Shown here: one piece after another, positions 24,485-38,355 of the stretch | Position numbering within the stretch: position 1 is the stretch's first letter | Layout: every line of letters begins with the position of its first letter | Source: Zoogloea sp. | GTDB lineage: Bacteria; Pseudomonadota; Gammaproteobacteria; Burkholderiales; Rhodocyclaceae | Direction: 5' to 3' | Assembly: GCF_028689785.1 (NCBI RefSeq) | Contig: NZ_JAQVCN010000042.1 | Location: 1-43,120 of the forward strand | DNA: 43,120 bases | Translations under genes and position numbers: made by a program | The notes under the pieces: generated by a model | Told to the model about the DNA's origin: nothing | Seen by the model: only the letters and a program-made list of their open reading frames with translations | Databases searched by the model: none

Positions 24485-26301
24485 GCGGCTCTCAGCAGAA
24501 CATGGGGTTTGCGGAAACTCAGGCTGACCCGGGTTCCCTGGTTGGGTTGGCTGACCACGTTGATTTGGCCCTGGTGCATCTCGACGATCTGGCGTGCCAG
24601 GTACAAGCCCAGGCCATGGCCGCCGCGGGACACGGCCTCCTGATCGGCGGAGCGGTAGAACTTGTCGAAGATCCGTTCCAGATCAGCGGCGGGGATGCCG
24701 ATGCCGCTGTCCTGGACGGCGATCACGATACGCTCGTCGCTCTCTTCGGCGGACAGGATGATCTCGCCGCCGGCCTTGTTGTATTTGGCCGCGTTGGTAA
24801 GCAGGTTGTTGAGGGCGATGCGCAGCAGGTCCTTGTCCAGCTCCACCGGCGGCAGCTCGGCGGGCACATCGACGCGCAGCTGCAGGCCTTGGGCGCAGCC
24901 GCTGTTGGCGAGGTGGGCCATGCAGTCATTGAGCAGGTCGCCGAGGCGCGCCCACTGGCGGTCGATGACGATGCTGCCGGCTTCGATGCGGGAAATGTTG
25001 AGCAGGTTGTTGATCAGGGTGGCGGCCCGCTCGGCTTCGTCGCAGAGGGTATTGATCGCGTCGACCCGGGTCTCCTCGGCCAGCTCGGGCTCGTCCCGCA
25101 GCAGCTCGCCGTAGAGGCTGATGTTGGCCAGCGGTGTCTTCAGTTCGTGGGCGACGTGGGCGATGAACTCGTCGCGGGCGCGGGCGGCGAGGAGCTGGTC
25201 GGTGGTCTCCCGCAGGACCAGCAGGGTACCCAGGCGGCGGGTGGCATCGCGGGGGGCGAACAAGGGCAGGGCCCACACGCTGACGCGCCGGTTGTCGTCG
25301 CCGCCCGGCGGGTAGCTGGCGGTGTGGTGGGCCGGGCTGTGGCCGCTGACCAGAGGGGCGAGCACGCCCAGAATGTCCGGGGCGAGGGCCCAGCCGGCCG
25401 GTTCTTTCTGCAGCAGGCTGGCGGGTTCGACGCCGAGCAGGGGGCCGACCTTGGCATTGGCGAACACCGCGACACCGCTTTCGTCGAGAACGAGCACCCC
25501 CTCGGGCAGGGTTTCCAGGGCGCTTTCGACTTTCTCTTTCTTGTAACCCAGGAGCTTGACCGAGGTTTCGGAGTCGCTGCGGGTGGCTTCGAGTTCGCGA
25601 ATGCGTTGTTCGGTGGCGTCCAGAAAGCGGGCAAATCGGCTCACCACGTCTCGGGCCGCGGTGTCGGTGCCGGTGTGGCTGGCCAGGTTCTCCATTCGGC
25701 TGCTGAGGGCTTGCAGCGGGCGAAGCTGGCTGCGCAGCAGCAGGAAGAAGACGGGGACCAGCAGCAGCACCGGCAGGGCGAGGCCGGCCAGGAAGGGTAG
25801 CTGGGTGTTGCTGAAAGCCATGCTAGGGCTGCGGAAGGCGATGCGGACAAAACCTTCGAGGTGCCCGTCGCGCAGCAGCGGGCCGTGAAACTCGGTGAGC
25901 TCAAGGCCGGCCACGCCGCTGTCGACGGGGCCGTGGCCGAACCAGTCGGCCGGCCGGTCGGCGGCCAGGGGCGTGATGACCGGGACGAGGCCGGGGGCGG
26001 TGACTTCGGCAAGGATGCTGCCGTGGGCATCGGTGACCACCCCGTAGGCCAGGTTGGCACTGCCATGGGCGCGCAGCACGGCGGCGAGGGGGTTGGGGCG
26101 ACCGGGGGAGGGGCTCAGGCCGTCCATGGGGATGGCGGTCAGGGCCTTGACCAGCCGGGTGCCCTGTTCCTGCTGTTCGCGGCTTTGCTCACCGGTCTGA
26201 TGGCGGACGGACAGATAGGCAATCAGCAAAGCCGCAACGATGCAGGCGCAGAGAACGAACAGGCCTGCACGGTCAGTGGAGCTGGAGTGGGGAGGGGGCA
26301 C
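24481..26301 (-). CDS. Membrane sensor histidine kinase with PAS domain
   Basis: This 606-residue kinase has membrane helix 12-30, an extracytoplasmic sensor region about 31-167, membrane helix 168-190, a HAMP-like segment, a PAS domain about 258-370, HisKA with phospho-acceptor His about 385 (AHVAHELKTPLANISLYGEL) and HATPase with NNLLTNAAKYN, DSGIGIP and GHGLGLYLARQIV. The apparent start is GTG 26301 and lacks a clear Shine-Dalgarno. An ATG at 26311 is out of frame, so the exact N-terminus is uncertain. It is the first gene of the kinase/receiver/HD-GYP/ATPase operon and lies 48 nt downstream of the M48 peptidase gene. Confidence 0.9.
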   Translation of the reverse strand: MPPPHSSSTDRAGLFVLCACIVAALLIAYLSVRHQTGEQSREQQEQGTRLVKALTAIPMDGLSPSPGRPNPLAAVLRAHGSANLAYGVVTDAHGSILAEVTAPGLVPVITPLAADRPADWFGHGPVDSGVAGLELTEFHGPLLRDGHLEGFVRIAFRSPSMAFSNTQLPFLAGLALPVLLLVPVFFLLLRSQLRPLQALSSRMENLASHTGTDTAARDVVSRFARFLDATEQRIRELEATRSDSETSVKLLGYKKEKVESALETLPEGVLVLDESGVAVFANAKVGPLLGVEPASLLQKEPAGWALAPDILGVLAPLVSGHSPAHHTASYPPGGDDNRRVSVWALPLFAPRDATRRLGTLLVLRETTDQLLAARARDEFIAHVAHELKTPLANISLYGELLRDEPELAEETRVDAINTLCDEAERAATLINNLLNISRIEAGSIVIDRQWARLGDLLNDCMAHLANSGCAQGLQLRVDVPAELPPVELDKDLLRIALNNLLTNAAKYNKAGGEIILSAEESDERIVIAVQDSGIGIPAADLERIFDKFYRSADQEAVSRGGHGLGLYLARQIVEMHQGQINVVSQPNQGTRVSLSFRKPHVLLRAA

Positions 26302-26349
26302 AGGGAGGCATCCGGAATAATTCCTGATTTGAATATCGGATGCGGGGCG

Positions 26350-27498
26350 TCATTCTTTAGGGTTGCGGGTGCCTTTCTCCTGCGATGCGTTGTCGGCTAT
26401 TTGGCGGATGGACGACCAGTTGATGCCCAGGGGCTGCACCGTGGTCGGGGCCTGCCGGGCCAGCGCGGACTCGATCCAGGCGATCCGCTCGGCGTTGGCC
26501 GGGTGAGTCGAAAAGAGGGCGGGGAGCGTGCCCTGGCCGCCCTCAAGGCTGGACAGGGTGCGAAAGAAGTCGAGCAGCCCGTGGGGCGCGATGCGGGCCT
26601 CCGCCAGGCGTTCCAGGGCGCGGCGGTCGGCCTCCCGCTCGGCGTCCCGGGAAAACTTGAGTTCGCCCATCTGGGCGGCCCCGCCGCCGAGGGCGCCAAA
26701 GTCGCCGAAGAGGGCTGCGACGATGACGCGCAGGCCAGCGCTGCGCACGATCTGGCGCAGGCTGTGGCGCAGCTCCACGTGGGCGATTTCGTGGGCCAGC
26801 ACGCCGGCTACCTCCTCGGCAGAGGCTGCCCGTGCCATCAAGCCGCTGTTTACCACCACCACGCCGCCAGGGGCGGCAAAGGCGTTGATCTCCGGGCGCT
26901 CGGCCAGATGGAACTGAAGTGCTTCGTCTGGTCTTGCCAGGCGTCTGCCGATGGTCTGCAGGGCCTCGTGGGCCGGACCGGCTTCGATCAGCGGGCCCTC
27001 CAGGCGGGTGCGCGCCAGCACCGCCTCGCCGATGTGACGCTCGACCTCGGGGGGGATGTGGCTGACCACCCGGTCGGTGAGAGGGTCGAGGGACAGCAGC
27101 AGCGCGGCGACGAACAGCAGAGGCAGGAGCACCAGCAGGCCCACGCCGAGGCCGAATCGGTGCCGGCTGCCCCTGCGCTGGCGATCGCCCCCGGTGAAGT
27201 GCCCGGGCATGACCGCCCGCAAGGGGGCTGCCACCGCGTCGTCGACGATCAACAGGTGAGGGGCGTCGTGGCCGTCGCCGGCCCAGTTCAGGGCCCACTG
27301 GCTGTGGTTGAAGCCCCGGGCCTCGACGCGCAGCCGGGCTGCTGACACCGTGAGGGCCGGAAGGTCGTCCACGGTGACGTGCAGGGCGCCATCCTGCCAG
27401 CTTAGCCGCGCCGCGTGGCCATGGGCGTCGCCGCCGGCCGGATAGTAACGGGCCGGGATGGGAGGCGAGGTGGCGGTGCTGGCCGGGGCGGCGCTCAC
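26350..27498 (-). CDS. M48 family zinc metallopeptidase, membrane-anchored
   Basis: This 382-residue protein has an N-terminal beta-rich domain (about 16-90, DUF7092-like), one membrane helix at 115-137 and an M48 peptidase domain. HEIAH (236-240) supplies two zinc ligands and the catalytic Glu, and EREAD (287-291) supplies the third ligand. M48 enzymes such as HtpX and BepA degrade misfolded membrane or envelope proteins. GTG 27498 overlaps the TGA of the upstream AIM24-family gene (GTGA), giving MSAAPAST. A frame reaching 27633 lies inside that gene and is a shadow. Coupling to an AIM24 protein is the main context. The target proteins are unknown. Confidence 0.88.
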   Translation of the reverse strand: MSAAPASTATSPPIPARYYPAGGDAHGHAARLSWQDGALHVTVDDLPALTVSAARLRVEARGFNHSQWALNWAGDGHDAPHLLIVDDAVAAPLRAVMPGHFTGGDRQRRGSRHRFGLGVGLLVLLPLLFVAALLLSLDPLTDRVVSHIPPEVERHIGEAVLARTRLEGPLIEAGPAHEALQTIGRRLARPDEALQFHLAERPEINAFAAPGGVVVVNSGLMARAASAEEVAGVLAHEIAHVELRHSLRQIVRSAGLRVIVAALFGDFGALGGGAAQMGELKFSRDAEREADRRALERLAEARIAPHGLLDFFRTLSSLEGGQGTLPALFSTHPANAERIAWIESALARQAPTTVQPLGINWSSIRQIADNASQEKGTRNPKE

Positions 27499-28295
27499 TC
27501 GTCGTCGCCGAGGAGGGAGCCCAGGCCGATGCCACCCAGCACTGAACCGCTCTCCTTGCCGCCACCACCGGCCGCCCGGGAGGCCATCACGATGCGGTCG
27601 GCCATGCGCGACAGGGGGAGGGACTGCAGCCACACCTTGCCCGGGCCGCTGAGGGTGGCGAAGAACAGGCCTTCACCGCCGAACAGGGCAGTCTTGATCT
27701 TGCCGGCGTACTGGATGTCGAAGTCGACGCTGGGCTGGAAGGCAACCACGCAGCCGGTGTCCACGCGCAGGGTTTCGCCGGGGGCGAGGGTCTTTTCCAT
27801 CAGCGTGCCGCCGGCGTGGATGAAGGCCATGCCGTCGCCGTCGAGCTTCTGCATGATGAAACCCTCGCCGCCAAACAGGCCGACGCCGATCTTCTTCTGG
27901 AAGGCGATGCCCAGGGATACGCCCTTGGCTGCGGCCAGGAAGGAGTCTTTCTGGCAGATCAGGGTGCCGCCGACGGTGGATAGGTCCACCGGGACGATCT
28001 TGCCCGGATAGGGGGCGGCGAAGGCGACCCGGCGTTTGCCGCGGCCTTCGTTGTGATACACGGTGGTAAACAGGCTTTCTCCCGTGAGCAGGCGTTTGCC
28101 GGCGCCCATCAGCTTGCCGAAGAAACCGCCCTGCTGGGCCGAGCCGTCACCGAAGATGGTGTCCATCTGGATGCCGTCCTGCATGTACATCATTACTCCG
28201 GCTTCGCCGATGGCGGCTTCTCCCGGGTCGAGTTCCACCTCCACGTACTGCATTTCATTGCCGAAAATCTCGTAATCAACGACGTCCATGGCCAT
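27495..28295 (-). CDS. AIM24 family protein (TIGR00266)
   Basis: This 266-residue protein of the AIM24/TIGR00266 family has a beta-rich repeat fold of unknown biochemical role, named after a mitochondrial protein. Typical segments are [19 protein letters not shown] near residue 19, [17 protein letters not shown] about 150, [18 protein letters not shown] about 190 and [20 protein letters not shown] about 215, the two GGEG repeats being a family hallmark. ATG 28295 follows AAGGGAGA; an ATG two codons later is also possible. The C-terminus is Gly-rich ([20 protein letters not shown]). The M48 peptidase gene overlaps its stop codon, so the two are probably one operon. I cannot assign a molecular function. 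Confidence 0.9.
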   Translation of the reverse strand: MAMDVVDYEIFGNEMQYVEVELDPGEAAIGEAGVMMYMQDGIQMDTIFGDGSAQQGGFFGKLMGAGKRLLTGESLFTTVYHNEGRGKRRVAFAAPYPGKIVPVDLSTVGGTLICQKDSFLAAAKGVSLGIAFQKKIGVGLFGGEGFIMQKLDGDGMAFIHAGGTLMEKTLAPGETLRVDTGCVVAFQPSVDFDIQYAGKIKTALFGGEGLFFATLSGPGKVWLQSLPLSRMADRIVMASRAAGGGGKESGSVLGGIGLGSLLGDDE

Positions 28296-28393
28296 GCGTG
28301 TGTCTCCCTTGAATGCATGAAAGGCGGTGCAGCAGTCCGCTGCCCTGAGACAGGCTGCCACAGGAAAGTTGCGTGGGTGAAGGGGGGCTGTAC

Positions 28394-29403
28394 TCAGGCC
28401 GGGGCGGGGCTGACAGCCAGGTTTTCCGAGAACTGTTCCTTGATCGCGCAGATGGCGGGCAGGCTGGCCACGAAGGCGTCCACCAGGGCCGGGTCGAAGT
28501 GGCGGCCCTTCTCTTCGAGGAGCAGGTTCACGGCCTTGTCCACCGGCCAGGCGTTCTTGTAGGGGCGCACGCTGGTGAGGGCATCGAACACGTCGGCGAC
28601 GGCGACGATGCGCGCCTCAAGGGGGATGTCCTCGCCGCGCAGGCCTTCGGGGTAGCCGCTGCCGTCCCATTTCTCGTGGTGGGACAGGGCGATGCGGGCG
28701 GCCATCTGCAGCAGGGGCGAGTCGTGGTCGCCGATGATCTCCTGGCCGATGCGCGCGTGCTGGCGCATCACCTCCCATTCGGCCGGGTCGAGGGGGCCGG
28801 GCTTGCGCAGGACCGCATCCGGGATGCCCAGCTTGCCCACGTCGTGCATCGGCGCGGCGTGCAGGATGTCGTCGGCGGCCTTGTCGCCGAGGCCGGCGGC
28901 CCGGGCCAGGATGGCCGAGTAGTGGCTCATCCGCACCACATGCAGGCCGGTCTCGTTGTCCTTGTACTCGGCGGCGCGGCCGAGGCGCTGGATGATCTGC
29001 AGGCGGGTCTCGTAGAGCTCGTCCACCCGCACCAGAGAGAGGTGAGTGCGTACCCGGGCCTTGACGATGGGCGCGCTCACCGGCTTGGCGATGTAGTCCA
29101 CCGCGCCGGCTTCGAAGCCCACTGCCTCGTCCTGGGGATCGGCCAGGGCGGTGACGAAAATGATCGGGATGCGGGCGAGGGCTGCGTCGGCCTTGAGCTG
29201 CCGGCACACGTCCAGTCCGGTCATGCCGGGCATCATCACGTCGAGGAGGATCAGGTGTGGGCGTTCCTGGGCGGCCAGCTGCAGGGCCTTCTCGCCGTCC
29301 CGGGCAAACAGCAGGCGGTAGTCGTCCTGGAGGATGTGGCGCAGAACCTGGAGGTTGGCCGGCTCGTCATCCACGAGCAGCAGGCGCTGGCGGCGGTCTT
29401 GGG

Positions 29404-29407
<4 letters not shown>
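28394..29407 (-). CDS. RpfG-like response regulator with HD-GYP output domain
   Basis: This 337-residue regulator has a receiver (1-125; phospho-Asp D56 in [13 protein letters not shown], Lys in IAKPVS) and an HD-GYP phosphodiesterase domain (about 140-320) with [54 protein letters not shown] and [15 protein letters not shown]. All metal-binding motif residues of the HD-GYP family are present, so c-di-GMP hydrolysis is likely. The start overlaps the stop of the MHYT-PAS hybrid kinase gene by 4 nt, which makes that kinase its probable phosphodonor. It is the second HD-GYP protein within 6 kb; no GGDEF synthase gene is in the window. Confidence 0.95.
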
Positions 29408-33084
<3,677 letters not shown>

Positions 33085-33177
33085 GGGTCTGGGTCGGAAA
33101 CGGAGGGGCGGACCGCCTGCACGGCGGGAGTCTCGCTATTCACGGACGCAGATGGGCGTACTTGAGCCCGAAATGGG

Positions 33178-34554
33178 TCAGGGCGCCGGATTGTGGCAGG
33201 GCAGGCTGACCTGGAGCAGGGTTCCGCACCCGCTGGCGGGTGTGAGCACGACGACCTGCCCGCCGAAGCCCCGGGCGATCTCGCGCACGATGGGAAGGCC
33301 GAGGCCGCCGCCCGGGCTGGTGGCGGTGGGCAGGCGGAAGAAGCGCTCGAAGACCCGCTCACGAAATTCGGGCGGGATGCCGGGGCCGGAGTCCTCCACC
33401 TCGATGATGGCCTGATCACCGGTCTTGCGGCAGCGCAGGGTGACCTCGCCGGCAGGCGGGGTGTAGATCAGGGCGTTGCTGACCAGATTGCTGATCATCT
33501 CGCCCAGTAGCAGGCGGTCGCCGGTCACTTGGCAGCTCTCCAGCTCGAAACCCAGATCGAGCCCCTGGCTTTCGGCCAGGCGGATCCACTCAGGGCTGCG
33601 GTCCCGTATCAGCTCCGGCAGGTCAATGTGTTCAGCCAGGTCGGCCTGGCGGCCGCCAGGTTCGGCGGACAGCAGTACCAGCATCTGGTTGATCAGGTGG
33701 CCCAGGCGCTCGATGGCACCGACGCACTGGGCTGTCCGGGTGCTGCGCTGGTCGGGGTCGGGGTCGCGCTGGATCAGTTCGAGCTGGGTGCGGATGCCGG
33801 CCAGCGGCGTGCGCAGCTGGTGGGCCGCATTGGCGACGAAGCGCTGCTGGGCGTTGGCGGCCTGTTCGAGGCGCTTCAGGAGCTGGTTGAATTCACTCAC
33901 CAGAGGGCGGATTTCGCCCGGGGCCGAGCTGGAGTCCAGCGGTGTCAGGGCCTGGTGCTGCATGCCGTGCAGGGCGCGGCGAATGTCCTCAAGGGGGAGC
34001 AGGGCGTGGCGGATGCCGAACCAGATGGTCAGCCCGGTGAAGCCGGCGAAGAACAGCAAGGGCAGGGCCAGGGCCACGGCCAGGTCGACTCGCAGCTGGT
34101 CGCGCTTGCGGGTGGTCTCGGCGGTGATGAAGACAAAGGGTTCCCCGGCGATGTTGCGGTGGATGGCGCTGACCCGGATGCGGTGCCCACGGAAGTGGGA
34201 GTTGAAGCTGACCCGTTCGCCATGGGCCACCTCGCCGTCGGGTGGGTCATGGGGCAGGCCCATGTCGCCGGCCACGAAGCGGCCGTTGGGGCCGAGCACC
34301 AGAAAGTAGATGTCGTCCACCCGGTCGGTGCGCAGCACCTGCTCGGCGGCGGCGGGAAAGACGAAGCTCGGTTCGCCGTCGATGACTTCGAGGTGCGGGA
34401 CGAGGGCCAGGCTGGCGTCGGCCAGGGCCTGATCAAGGGCCTCCATGGCCGGTTGATGAACCAAATGGTAGGCCAGGGGCAGGAAGGTCAGAAAAACCAG
34501 ACTGGCAGGCAGCAGCAGCCACAGCAGCAGCGCCTTGCGCAGGCTGCGCGTCAC
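33178..34554 (-). CDS. Sensor histidine kinase of the metal-efflux two-component system (TctE/QseC-like)
   Basis: This 458-residue kinase has membrane helix 8-28, a 2CSK_N-type periplasmic sensor about 30-157, membrane helix 158-180, a HAMP-like segment, HisKA with His 245 (ANAAHQLRTPLAGIRTQLEL) and HATPase with NLVSNALIYTPP, DSGPGIPP and GGGLGLPIV. The HQLRTPLAGI box is characteristic of the TctE/QseC group. The start overlaps the response-regulator stop by 4 nt. It is the last gene of the run outer-membrane factor, adaptor, RND pump, regulator, kinase, and so probably senses the pump's metal substrate in the periplasm. Which metal is not readable. Confidence 0.92.
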   Translation of the reverse strand: MTRSLRKALLLWLLLPASLVFLTFLPLAYHLVHQPAMEALDQALADASLALVPHLEVIDGEPSFVFPAAAEQVLRTDRVDDIYFLVLGPNGRFVAGDMGLPHDPPDGEVAHGERVSFNSHFRGHRIRVSAIHRNIAGEPFVFITAETTRKRDQLRVDLAVALALPLLFFAGFTGLTIWFGIRHALLPLEDIRRALHGMQHQALTPLDSSSAPGEIRPLVSEFNQLLKRLEQAANAQQRFVANAAHQLRTPLAGIRTQLELIQRDPDPDQRSTRTAQCVGAIERLGHLINQMLVLLSAEPGGRQADLAEHIDLPELIRDRSPEWIRLAESQGLDLGFELESCQVTGDRLLLGEMISNLVSNALIYTPPAGEVTLRCRKTGDQAIIEVEDSGPGIPPEFRERVFERFFRLPTATSPGGGLGLPIVREIARGFGGQVVVLTPASGCGTLLQVSLPCHNPAP

Positions 34555-35222
34555 GTGGGCGGGTCCTCAAGCATGTAGCCCAGGCCACGCACGGTGCGAA
34601 TGCGCAGGCCGGCGGGCTCCAGTTTGGTGCGCAGTCTCGATACGTAAACTTCCACGGCGTTCTCGCTCATGTCCTTGTCCCAGGTGCATACGGCGGCGAC
34701 GATCCGCTCCTTGCTGAGCACCCGGCCCGGATTATCGAGGAGGAACTGCAGGATTGCCCACTCCCGCTGGGGTAGTTCCAGGGGCTGGTTTCCCAGCCAG
34801 GCCCGGTGGGCCTCATCGTCGAGGATCAGGGGGCCGTATTCCCGGCGCAGCTTGCCCTGGCCGCGGCTGCGCCGCACCAGGGCGTTGATGCGGGCCAGCA
34901 GCTCCACCGCAGCGAAGGGTTTGGTGAGGTAATCATCGGCCCCCAGATTAAGGCCACGCACCCGCTCGTTGAGGGCGTCCCGGGCGGTGAGCATGAGCAC
35001 GTGGATGGCGTTGTGGCGGGCGCGCAGGCGGGTCAGCAGCTCCAGACCATCCATGCCGGGCAGGCCGATGTCCAGGACCAGCAGGTCGAATTTCTCGGCG
35101 GCCAGCGCAGCCTCGGCCAGCTCGGCGCTGCCCACGTAGTCGGCGGTGAAGCCGGCGCCGCGCAGCAGCTGGGCCAGGCCGTCGGCGAGCAGGGGGTCGT
35201 CTTCGACGATGAGGATGCGCAT
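34551..35222 (-). CDS. OmpR-family response regulator of the metal-efflux operon
   Basis: This 223-residue regulator has a receiver with E7, D8 and D9 as the acidic pocket, phospho-Asp D51 (LLVLDIGLPGMDG), LMLTARD and the DDYLTKPF Lys. The C-terminal winged helix shows EWAILQFLLDNPGRVLSKE, ENAVEVYVSRLRTKL and IRTVRGLGYMLE. It belongs to the QseB/TctD/PmrA-like group by overall pattern. It starts 22 nt after the RND pump gene and overlaps the kinase gene by 4 nt, so regulator and kinase are co-transcribed with the pump they probably activate. A palindrome upstream of the first operon gene (40786) is a candidate site. Confidence 0.94.
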   Translation of the reverse strand: MRILIVEDDPLLADGLAQLLRGAGFTADYVGSAELAEAALAAEKFDLLVLDIGLPGMDGLELLTRLRARHNAIHVLMLTARDALNERVRGLNLGADDYLTKPFAAVELLARINALVRRSRGQGKLRREYGPLILDDEAHRAWLGNQPLELPQREWAILQFLLDNPGRVLSKERIVAAVCTWDKDMSENAVEVYVSRLRTKLEPAGLRIRTVRGLGYMLEDPPT

Positions 35223-35244
35223 GGTAAGGGCCTGGGGGTATGGG

Positions 35245-38200
35245 TCAGGGGGCCGGGTCCGGCGTGGGGGTGTCTTTGCCGCCGTAGCTGAGCAGTACGG
35301 GCAGCAGCAGCAGGGTGAAGATCGTCGCGCTGACGATGCCGCCGACGATCACCACAGCGAAGGGGCGCTGGGTTTCGGAGCCGATGCCGTGGGACAGGGC
35401 TGCAGGCAGCAGGCCGAGGCCGGCCATCAGGGCAGTCATCACGATGGGGCGCAGGCGCAGCATGGCACCGTCGAGAATGGCCTCGGAGCGGGGGGCGCCA
35501 CGGCGGGCGATCTCCATGACCTGCTCAACCATGATCACCCCGTTCTGCACCGAGATGCCGGCTACCGCGATGAAACCCACCGCTGCCGACACCGACAGAT
35601 GCAGGCCGGCCAGGCCCAGGCCGGCAAAGCCGCCGATCAGGGTGAAGGGCACCATGGACAGCACCAGCACGGCCGGGCGGACGTCGCGGAAGGCCCAGAA
35701 CAGCAGGGAGAAGATCAGGCCCAGGGTGATCGGTACGATGAGCTTGAGGCGGCCCATGGCGCGTTGCTGGTTCTCGAACTGGCCACCCCAGGTGATGCTG
35801 TAGCCCGCCGGCAGGGCTACCTCGGCGGCGACCTTGGCGCGAGCTTCGGCGACGAAGCTGCCCTGGTCGCGGCCGCGGAGGTTGGCCTTGACGATCACGT
35901 TGCGGCTGCCGGCCTCGCGCTGGATGCGAGAGGCGCCCTGGCGCAGTTCCACGTCGGCCAGATCGCCCAGGGGGATGCTGCCGTGGCCACCGGGCAGGGC
36001 CACGGGCAGGTTGGCGATGTCGTCCACCTGGTCGCGGAACTGGGGGCCGAAGCGCAGGGTGACGTCATAGCGGCGTTCGCCGGCGTAGAAGGTATTGACG
36101 GTGCTGCCGCCCAGAGCGGTCTGGATCATGGCGTTAACGTCGGTGACGTTGATGTCATAGCGGGCCAGGGCTTCCCGGCGCAGGCGGATGTCCACTTCGC
36201 TCTGACCACCCACGGGCAGGGCGGCCACGTCGGCGGAGCCTTCGATGCGGTTGAGCACGCTGGCGATCTGGCGCCCCTTGGCTTCCAGCACGCTCAAGTC
36301 GGGGCCGAAGACTTTCACCGCGATCTCTCCCTTTGCGCCGGAGAGGGATTCCTCGACGCTGTCCTGGATCACCTGGGAGAAGTTGGTCGGTAGTCCGGGG
36401 ATTGCCTCCAGGCGCCCGGACATGCTGTCCACCAGGGCATCCTTGGTGGCAAAGCGCCACTCGCCGCGGGGTTTCAGGTCTACCAGGATCTCGATGTTAT
36501 TGGGGCCCTTGGGGTCGGTGCCGTCGTCGGGGCGGCCGACGTGTGTGATCACGGCCTTGACCTCGGGGTAGGAGGACACCACCTCGCGGACCTTGCGCTC
36601 GATCTCCTTGGTGTTGGTCAGGCCGGAGGACTGGGGCAGGCTGATGGTGAGCCAGATGTTGCCTTCGTCGAGCTTGGGCAGGAACTCGGAGCCCAGCAGC
36701 GGGGCCAGGCCCAGGGCCACCACCAGGCTGCCCACCGAGGCAGCCACCACCAGGCGGCGGCGGGCCTGCAGTCGTAGCAGCAGATTCCGGTAGCTTTCCT
36801 GAAGCTTGTGCAGCCAGGGGGACTCCTTCTCCGCCATGTCTTTGTTGAGGGCGTAGGAGAGCAGGGTGGGCACCAGGGTCAGGGTCAGGATCAGACCACC
36901 CAGCAGGGCGAAGGAGAGGGTCAGGGCCACCGGAGTGAAGATGCGCCCCTCGACCCGCTGGAAGGTGAAGATGGGCAGGAAGGCGACGATGATGATGGCC
37001 TTCGAGAACATGATCGGTGAGCCCAGCTCGACGCAGGTCTGCTTCAGGGCGTGGATTCGCCGCCCGACCGGAGAGCTGATGCCGTGGTATTCGGCGTGGG
37101 CGTCCGCCGCGAGGCGCACCATCAGCGCTTCGACCATCACCACCGCGCTGTCAATGATGACGCCGAAGTCCACCGCGCCGAGGGAAATCAGGTTGGCCGA
37201 GACGCCCATGGCGTGCATCAGGATGAAGGCGAACAGCAGCGACAGCGGGATGACTGCGGCGACGATGATCGCCGCCCGCAGGTTGCGCAGGAACACCAGC
37301 AGGATGGCGGTGACAAGCACCGCGCCGACCAGCAGGTTTTCTCCAACGGTGGCGACGGTGTGGCCGATCAGCTCGGTGCGCTGGTAAATGGGGACGATCC
37401 GGTAGCCCTCGGGCAGGCGGGCGTTAACCTCATCCACCTTGGCACGAAGGGCTTCGACGATCTTGGCGGCGTTGCCGCCCTTGGTCATTTGTACGATGCC
37501 CTCGATCACGTCGTCCCGGTCGTTGAAGGCGACGATGCCCGAGCGGGGTCGGAAGCCGTAGGCCACCTCGGCCACGTCGCTGATGCGCACCGGCTTGCCT
37601 TCCCGGGCCACCACCACCACGTCGCGCACGTCGTCCAGATTTTGGAACAGGCCCAGGGTTCGGATCACCAGGGCTTCGTCGCCCCGGCGCAGCAGGCCGC
37701 CGCTGCCGTTGGCGCTGGCGCTGGCGAGGGCCTGGTTTACGTCGTCCAGGCTCACCGAATACTTGCGCAGCAGCTCGGGCTCGATGCGTACCTGGACTTC
37801 GCGGATCGCGCCGCCAAAGCTCACCACGTCGGCAATGCCGGGCACCATGCGCAGGGCCGGGCGCACCGTCCAGTCCTGGATGGCGCGGGTCTCCTCGCGT
37901 TCGGCGGTGGGCGGGGCTTCGAGTACATAGCGGTAGATCTCGCCCACCGCGGTGGTCAGGGGGGCAAGCACCGGCTGGGCGCCGGGGGGCAGGCTGATGT
38001 TCTGCAGGCGCTCCAGCACCTGCTGGCGGGCAAAGTAGTCGCCGGTCTTGTCGTTGAAGGTGAGTGTGACCACCGACAGGCCGGTGATGGATACCGAGCG
38101 CAGCTGGGTCATGCCCGGCACGCCGCTCATCTCACGCTCGATGGGCAGGGAGATGGTGCGCTCCACTTCCTCCGGCGCCACGCCGATGGCCTGGGTGACC

Positions 38201-38346
38201 ACCTGGACCTGGACGTCCTGTACGTCGGGGAAGGCCTCGATGGAGATTTCGTTGACCGCGTAGAGGCCGTAGCCGAGGAGGACCAGGGCAGCGATCAGGA
38301 CAAAGGCGCGCTGGCGCAGGGCCAGGGTGATGAGGGTGTCGAACAT
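35245..38346 (-). CDS. Heavy-metal efflux RND pump, CusA/CzcA family
   Basis: This 1033-residue inner-membrane proton antiporter forms the pump of a tripartite system. The length and 12-helix layout with two large periplasmic loops fit the HME-RND family. The opening (LRQRAFVLIAALVLLGYG) and SIEAFPDVQDVQVQV are typical. The proton-relay helix near residue 393 reads AVDFGVIIDSAVVMVEALM, with the D...D...E triad of divalent-metal exporters; copper/silver exporters of the CusA type have a different motif there. Zinc, cobalt, cadmium or nickel is therefore more likely than copper, as inference. It starts 9 nt after the adaptor gene. Confidence 0.95.
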   Translation of the reverse strand: MFDTLITLALRQRAFVLIAALVLLGYGLYAVNEISIEAFPDVQDVQVQVVTQAIGVAPEEVERTISLPIEREMSGVPGMTQLRSVSITGLSVVTLTFNDKTGDYFARQQVLERLQNISLPPGAQPVLAPLTTAVGEIYRYVLEAPPTAEREETRAIQDWTVRPALRMVPGIADVVSFGGAIREVQVRIEPELLRKYSVSLDDVNQALASASANGSGGLLRRGDEALVIRTLGLFQNLDDVRDVVVVAREGKPVRISDVAEVAYGFRPRSGIVAFNDRDDVIEGIVQMTKGGNAAKIVEALRAKVDEVNARLPEGYRIVPIYQRTELIGHTVATVGENLLVGAVLVTAILLVFLRNLRAAIIVAAVIPLSLLFAFILMHAMGVSANLISLGAVDFGVIIDSAVVMVEALMVRLAADAHAEYHGISSPVGRRIHALKQTCVELGSPIMFSKAIIIVAFLPIFTFQRVEGRIFTPVALTLSFALLGGLILTLTLVPTLLSYALNKDMAEKESPWLHKLQESYRNLLLRLQARRRLVVAASVGSLVVALGLAPLLGSEFLPKLDEGNIWLTISLPQSSGLTNTKEIERKVREVVSSYPEVKAVITHVGRPDDGTDPKGPNNIEILVDLKPRGEWRFATKDALVDSMSGRLEAIPGLPTNFSQVIQDSVEESLSGAKGEIAVKVFGPDLSVLEAKGRQIASVLNRIEGSADVAALPVGGQSEVDIRLRREALARYDINVTDVNAMIQTALGGSTVNTFYAGERRYDVTLRFGPQFRDQVDDIANLPVALPGGHGSIPLGDLADVELRQGASRIQREAGSRNVIVKANLRGRDQGSFVAEARAKVAAEVALPAGYSITWGGQFENQQRAMGRLKLIVPITLGLIFSLLFWAFRDVRPAVLVLSMVPFTLIGGFAGLGLAGLHLSVSAAVGFIAVAGISVQNGVIMVEQVMEIARRGAPRSEAILDGAMLRLRPIVMTALMAGLGLLPAALSHGIGSETQRPFAVVIVGGIVSATIFTLLLLPVLLSYGGKDTPTPDPAP

Positions 38347-38355
38347 GGGGCGTCC

